Assembly: GCA_913041775.1 (NCBI GenBank)
Contig: CAJWJW010000013.1
Span: 1 to 14,791 of the forward strand
Length of the DNA stretch: 14,791 bases
Direction of reading: 5' to 3'
DNA from: an uncultured Flavobacteriales bacterium
GTDB lineage: Bacteria > Bacteroidota > Bacteroidia > Flavobacteriales > UBA7430
Shown: one piece after another, positions 14,515 through 14,791 of the stretch
Numbering within the stretch: position 1 is the first letter of the stretch
How the letters are laid out: every line of letters starts with the position of its first letter
Notes under the pieces: generated by a model
What the model saw: only the letters and a program-made list of their open reading frames with translations
The model's database searches: none
Told to the model about the DNA's origin: nothing
Position numbers and translations under genes: made by a program

Positions 14515-14791
14515 TTACAGACCTAAACTCTGTTTTATATTTACTTCACCATCTAAAAGTAGTTCGATAGGATTTTCTAGCGCTTCTTTAACGGCACATA
14601 AGAAACCAACTGACTCACGTCCATCGATAATACGGTGATCGTAAGAAAGAGCTACATACATAATTGGACGGATAACAATTTCTCCATCTACAACCATAGC
14701 ACGCTCAACAATATTGTGCATTCCTAAAATAGCAGATTGTGGAGGATTTATAATTGGCGTAGAAAGCATAGAACCAAATACACCACCGTTG
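14515..14791 (-). CDS. sucB/odhB: Dihydrolipoyllysine succinyltransferase (2-oxoglutarate dehydrogenase E2), C-terminal part
   Basis: E2 transfers the succinyl group from lipoyl to CoA in the 2-oxoglutarate dehydrogenase complex of the TCA cycle. The frame is open to the window edge and begins NGGVFGSMLSTPIINPPQSA, the conserved part of the acyltransferase domain. The catalytic HxxxDG is visible in YDHRIIDGRESVGFL. The ending, ENPIELLLD and a short tail, fits the succinyl-specific E2 rather than the pyruvate E2. The Met at 14769 is internal: homology continues upstream of it. The lipoyl and E1/E3-binding domains lie outside the window. A clear terminator follows. The assignment to the catalytic domain is firm; the choice of the 2-oxoglutarate over the pyruvate or branched-chain complex rests on RESVGFL and is likely but not certain. 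Confidence 0.9.
   Translation of the reverse strand, partial: NGGVFGSMLSTPIINPPQSAILGMHNIVERAMVVDGEIVIRPIMYVALSYDHRIIDGRESVGFLCAVKEALENPIELLLDGEVNIKQSLGL

Noticed and set aside
1..14791. A new defence, mobile or biosynthetic system
   Set aside because: Every gene longer than 200 codons except the barrel pair belongs to a known family, most of them housekeeping. There are no repeats, integrase, toxin-antitoxin or effector-like genes.

Overview
This window is about 14.8 kb of AT-rich bacterial chromosome from the Bacteroidota, most likely a flavobacterium. Three things point there. First, gene content: a DUF3078 outer-membrane protein, Bacteroidota-type small outer-membrane barrels, and a trigger factor with the Bacteroidota layout. 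Second, promoters: at least two match the Bacteroidota sigma-A form TTG-N18-TAnnTTTG, and a third site matches the -7 element. Third, starts have little or no Shine-Dalgarno sequence. Gene density is high, and I see no insertion sequence, tRNA, rRNA, CRISPR array or prophage gene.

Layout. At the left edge, 1-464 (+) is the C-terminal end of dnaJ. It converges on clpP, and one near-perfect palindrome at 521-559 serves both strands as a terminator. From 575 to 5896 all genes are on the minus strand. In transcription order they are a secreted DUF255/thioredoxin-like lipoprotein (3803-5896), hldD three bases further on (2834-3799), then tig (1330-2676) and clpP (575-1249). A 444-bp gap (5897-6340) is the divergent promoter region. 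A plus-strand run follows: two related small outer-membrane proteins (6341-7024 and 7027-7727, the second broken by a one-base frameshift), fbp (7742-8728) and mfd (8823-12146). The right end is minus strand again: a DUF3078 outer-membrane protein (12181-13116), a membrane fatty-acid desaturase (13206-14297) with its own promoter and terminator, and the C-terminal end of the 2-oxoglutarate dehydrogenase E2 gene (from 14515 past the edge).

How the genes fit together. dnaJ, tig and clpP form a protein-folding and quality-control group. hldD (heptose for lipopolysaccharide core), the two small barrels, the DUF3078 protein and the desaturase all concern the envelope. fbp and the E2 subunit are central carbon metabolism, and mfd is transcription-coupled repair. 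Most of this is ordinary core genome, and I found no convincing new multi-gene system. The best second looks are the frameshifted barrel gene, whose tandem neighbour shows exactly where one T is missing; the unstudied barrel pair in front of fbp; the lipoprotein-type DUF255 protein coupled to hldD; the trigger factor with an unrecognisable PPIase domain; and the absence of clpX after clpP.
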